NCBI GenBank assembly: GCA_045805345.1
Contig: JBJMLK010000024.1
Span: 1-15,238 of the forward strand
Origin: AC-37 sp045805345
GTDB taxonomy: Bacteria > Actinomycetota > Thermoleophilia > Solirubrobacterales > Thermoleophilaceae
Direction: 5' to 3'
Length of the DNA: 15,238 bases
Within the stretch, counting starts at the first letter, position 1. The number at the start of each line of letters is the position of its first letter. Under the pieces are notes generated by a model, which saw only the letters and a list, made by a program, of their open reading frames with translations, did not search any database and was not told the DNA's origin. The position numbers were made by a program, and so were the translations under genes. Shown in pieces: positions 13,516-15,238 of the stretch.

Positions 13516-13570
13516 GTCCTGCCCTGATCCCGGTTTCCGGGACTAAGTCAGGACAGAACCCAAGATCAGG
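13516..13570. repeat. Nested inverted repeat with alternative pairings upstream of adk
   Basis: Plus-strand GTCCTG (13516-13521) pairs with CAGGAC (13549-13554). Inside it TCCCGG (13528-13533) pairs with CCGGGA (13537-13542) over a TTT loop. CCTGA (13523-13527) can instead pair with TCAGG (13548-13552), or CCTGAT (13523-13528) with ATCAGG (13565-13570), so the structures exclude each other. It lacks a U-run on either strand. It may be a dispersed repeat unit or a switching RNA leader. Confidence 0.55.
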
Positions 13571-13577
13571 ACCCATC

Positions 13578-13691
13578 TGCCAGCGGGCGAAGGGCAAGCG
13601 CGAGTTCACGCGCTTCAAGTACGTCTTCACCGACAGGCGGCCCGACGGCTACTCGAGGAAGGACATCCAGGTTCGTCCCTGCAGCGGCTGA
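13578..13691 (+). pseudogene. Probable 3' remnant of a plus-strand gene
   Basis: From 13578 one plus-strand frame has 37 codons, almost all ending in G or C, reading CQRAKGKREFTRFKYVFTDR and ending RPCSG before a TGA at 13689-13691. This TGA abuts the stop of the convergent BNR-repeat gene. The same frame upstream (13496-13577) stays open but its codons are of a non-coding type (GTA, CTT, TTT, TCA, AGA), and it has no ATG, GTG or TTG back to the TAA near 13493. The best reading is a gene whose 5' part was lost at about 13575, next to the inverted-repeat element. I do not recognise the family. Confidence 0.35.
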
Positions 13692-15238
13692 TCAGCCGCC
13701 GGTGGTGCGCACGAGCACGGCGGGCGAGCCGGCGCCGGCCGTGCTGCCGTAGCCGACCCACTGAGCGACGAAGTACGTGGGGCGTTCGACCGGCACGTCC
13801 ACGTGGAAGGCGCCGCCCGCGGCGGTGCGGGTCACGACACGGGTCCAGTGCGCACCGCGCGCGCCGCGCTCGGAGATCCAGATCTCGGCCTCGCGGCGCG
13901 CGGGTCGCAGCACGCCGCTGAGGCGCACCCGCCCCCCGCGGGGGACGCGCGAGCGCGCTGCAGTGAGTGTCAGCGAGGAGGGGTTGGGGCGGTCGCCGCC
14001 CGAGTGCGTGAAGAAGCGATCGGGACCGTCGAGCGACTCGACGATGCCGCCGAACGGCCCGGTCGCCACCAGATCGCCCGTCACGATCCGGTCCTCGGCT
14101 ACCGCCTGCGGGTGCCATGTCCGCCCGCCGTCGTCGGTTCGCATCATCCAGCCGAGCGCGACGTCGCCGAAGTCGCGCGGGACCGCCCAGCCGTGGTCGG
14201 CATCGCCGAACGACAGCAGCGACAGCCGCGGATCGGCCCCAAGGCTCACGACCTCCCGCCAGCGGCGGCCTGCGCTGCGCGTGCGCCAGAGCCTGCCGTC
14301 GCCTGTGGTGGCGTAGCCGACGGTCGGAGTCGGGAAGTCGACCCGCTTCAGCGTGCGGCGCCGATCCGGCCCCGGGATCTTCCGCCAGTGGGCGCCCTCG
14401 TCGTCCGAGGCGACGATCGACGAGCGCCCGTACGTGACCAGGGCGTCGTTCGGGCGCTGCTGGAATCGCCAGGAGGCGTGCCGGAACCTGAGCAGCGTCC
14501 CGCGCACCGGGCGGAAGCTGCGCCCGCCGTCGGTCGAGCGCGCGAGCCGGTGGCCGGCCGCGATCAGGACGTGCCCGTCCGCCGACGACCAGAGGTCCCT
14601 TGCGTGGACCGGCAGGCGCGGCCGTCGCGACCACGTAACGCCGCCGTCGCGCGTCGCCCACAGGCGCCGGCCCGCGGCCGCGTAGCCGGAGCGGTCGCGG
14701 AAGAACCAGGCGGCGCTCAGGATCCCCACGCTCACGGGAGACGCGAAGTGGCGCCACGTGGGCCCGCCGTCATCGGTGAGCTCGACACCGTCCCAGGCGC
14801 TGAAGGCGCGCAGCGGCGTGGCCGCCTTGACCGTGTTGCCGAACCCGTACGGGTACCTCACGCCCAGCCGGTCGAAGCTCCGCCCGCCGTCGTCGGACAC
14901 CACCGTCCTGCGGTAGCCGACCCCCACGACGCGCTCCGCCGAGGAGTACGCGAGCGCGTCGGCGGAGTCGGCCTCGGCCGCGCGGTGGAGCGTCGCGAAC
15001 CCATCGTCTGTCCAGAAGATCCGGTCGGTGGATGCCCGCGAGGCCACGCAGTGCAGCTCGTCGCTGCAGGCGACCGAGTTGCCGAACCGCAGCGGTGCCG
15101 GGCGCTTGGTCCAGGTCCTGCCACCGTCCTCGGTCCTGAGGACGCCTCCGCCGATGGCGTAGCCCACCCGGCGCGAGGGGAACGTGACCGCCCCCACCGC
15201 GGTTCGCACGTCGGCCACGCGCGTCCACGTCGCGCCGC
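13692..15238 (-). CDS. BNR/Asp-box repeat (sortilin-like propeller) protein, truncated by the right edge
   Basis: At least 515 codons. The frame stays open to the right edge, where it reads GATWTRVADVRT, itself part of an Asp-box repeat. The GTG at 15218 is therefore probably internal and the gene continues beyond the window. At least eight repeats of the S/T-x-D-x-G-x-x-W/F kind are visible, for example RTEDGGRTWTKR, VSDDGGRSFDRL, ATRDGGVTWSRR and RTDDGGRTWHPQ. Such repeats form six- to ten-bladed beta-propellers as in sialidases, sortilins and YCF48-like proteins. The last ~95 residues form an Ig-like beta domain (SSLTLTAARSRVPRGGRVRLSGVL). The layout suggests an exported or surface protein, but the signal peptide would lie outside the window. 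No catalytic sialidase residues were identified. Confidence 0.85.
   Translation of the reverse strand, partial: GATWTRVADVRTAVGAVTFPSRRVGYAIGGGVLRTEDGGRTWTKRPAPLRFGNSVACSDELHCVASRASTDRIFWTDDGFATLHRAAEADSADALAYSSAERVVGVGYRRTVVSDDGGRSFDRLGVRYPYGFGNTVKAATPLRAFSAWDGVELTDDGGPTWRHFASPVSVGILSAAWFFRDRSGYAAAGRRLWATRDGGVTWSRRPRLPVHARDLWSSADGHVLIAAGHRLARSTDGGRSFRPVRGTLLRFRHASWRFQQRPNDALVTYGRSSIVASDDEGAHWRKIPGPDRRRTLKRVDFPTPTVGYATTGDGRLWRTRSAGRRWREVVSLGADPRLSLLSFGDADHGWAVPRDFGDVALGWMMRTDDGGRTWHPQAVAEDRIVTGDLVATGPFGGIVESLDGPDRFFTHSGGDRPNPSSLTLTAARSRVPRGGRVRLSGVLRPARREAEIWISERGARGAHWTRVVTRTAAGGAFHVDVPVERPTYFVAQWVGYGSTAGAGSPAVLVRTTGG

Noticed and set aside
13397..13630. A longer adenylate kinase starting upstream near 13630
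   Set aside because: The extra N-terminal residues are composition-driven (Pro/Arg-rich), cover the promoter-like element and the inverted repeat, and the kinase fold needs only a few residues before the P-loop strand.
1..15238. CRISPR array, tRNA, rRNA, insertion sequence or prophage
   Set aside because: No regularly spaced repeats, cloverleaf sequences, transposase or phage genes were seen on reading both strands.

Overview
The window is high-GC DNA with very dense genes and almost only G or C at third codon positions. Together with the gene families present this suggests an actinobacterium, most likely of the Thermoleophilia (Solirubrobacterales/Gaiellales) type. The lineage is an inference; no rRNA gene is present to confirm it.

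Layout, left to right. Positions 1-35 may hold the 3' end of a plus-strand gene. A patatin-like phospholipase (60-1325, minus) is divergent from a D-alanyl-D-alanine carboxypeptidase of the PBP4/DacB type (1388-2620, plus). The latter runs stop-over-stop into a minus-strand pair, surE (survival nucleotidase) and ligA (NAD+-dependent DNA ligase). Divergent from surE is a solitary AbiEi-like/DUF559 protein (about 5596-6501, plus). A perfect 11-bp inverted repeat overlaps its start region.

The right two thirds (6495-13396, minus) is the distal part of the universal ribosomal protein/RNA polymerase operon, transcribed right to left: adk, a DUF3108-like gene, map, rpmJ, rpsM, rpsK, rpsD, rpoA, rplQ, a SAM methyltransferase, truA. 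It departs from the usual order in several ways. secY is not upstream of adk. infA is missing between map and rpmJ. An envelope-type gene sits between adk and map, and a methyltransferase sits between rplQ and truA. rpmJ (37 codons) is short but intact. rpsD has a 164-nt structured leader with two strong hairpins, a repeated CCGC/GCGG element and a 34-nt palindromic segment bounded by 10-bp direct repeats. Two operon genes, truA and the DUF3108-like gene, have no ATG/GTG/TTG where their coding sequence begins.

Right of adk lies a ~300-nt region with a promoter-like element for adk, a nested inverted repeat with mutually exclusive pairings, and an apparent 3' gene remnant on the plus strand. 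The window closes with a BNR/Asp-box repeat protein (minus) that is still open at the right edge.

Most of the window is core information-processing and cell-wall biology. No defence island, CRISPR array or prophage is seen. The most unusual parts are non-coding: the AbiEi-like gene's palindrome, the rpsD leader, the adk upstream element, and the missing or non-standard start codons.
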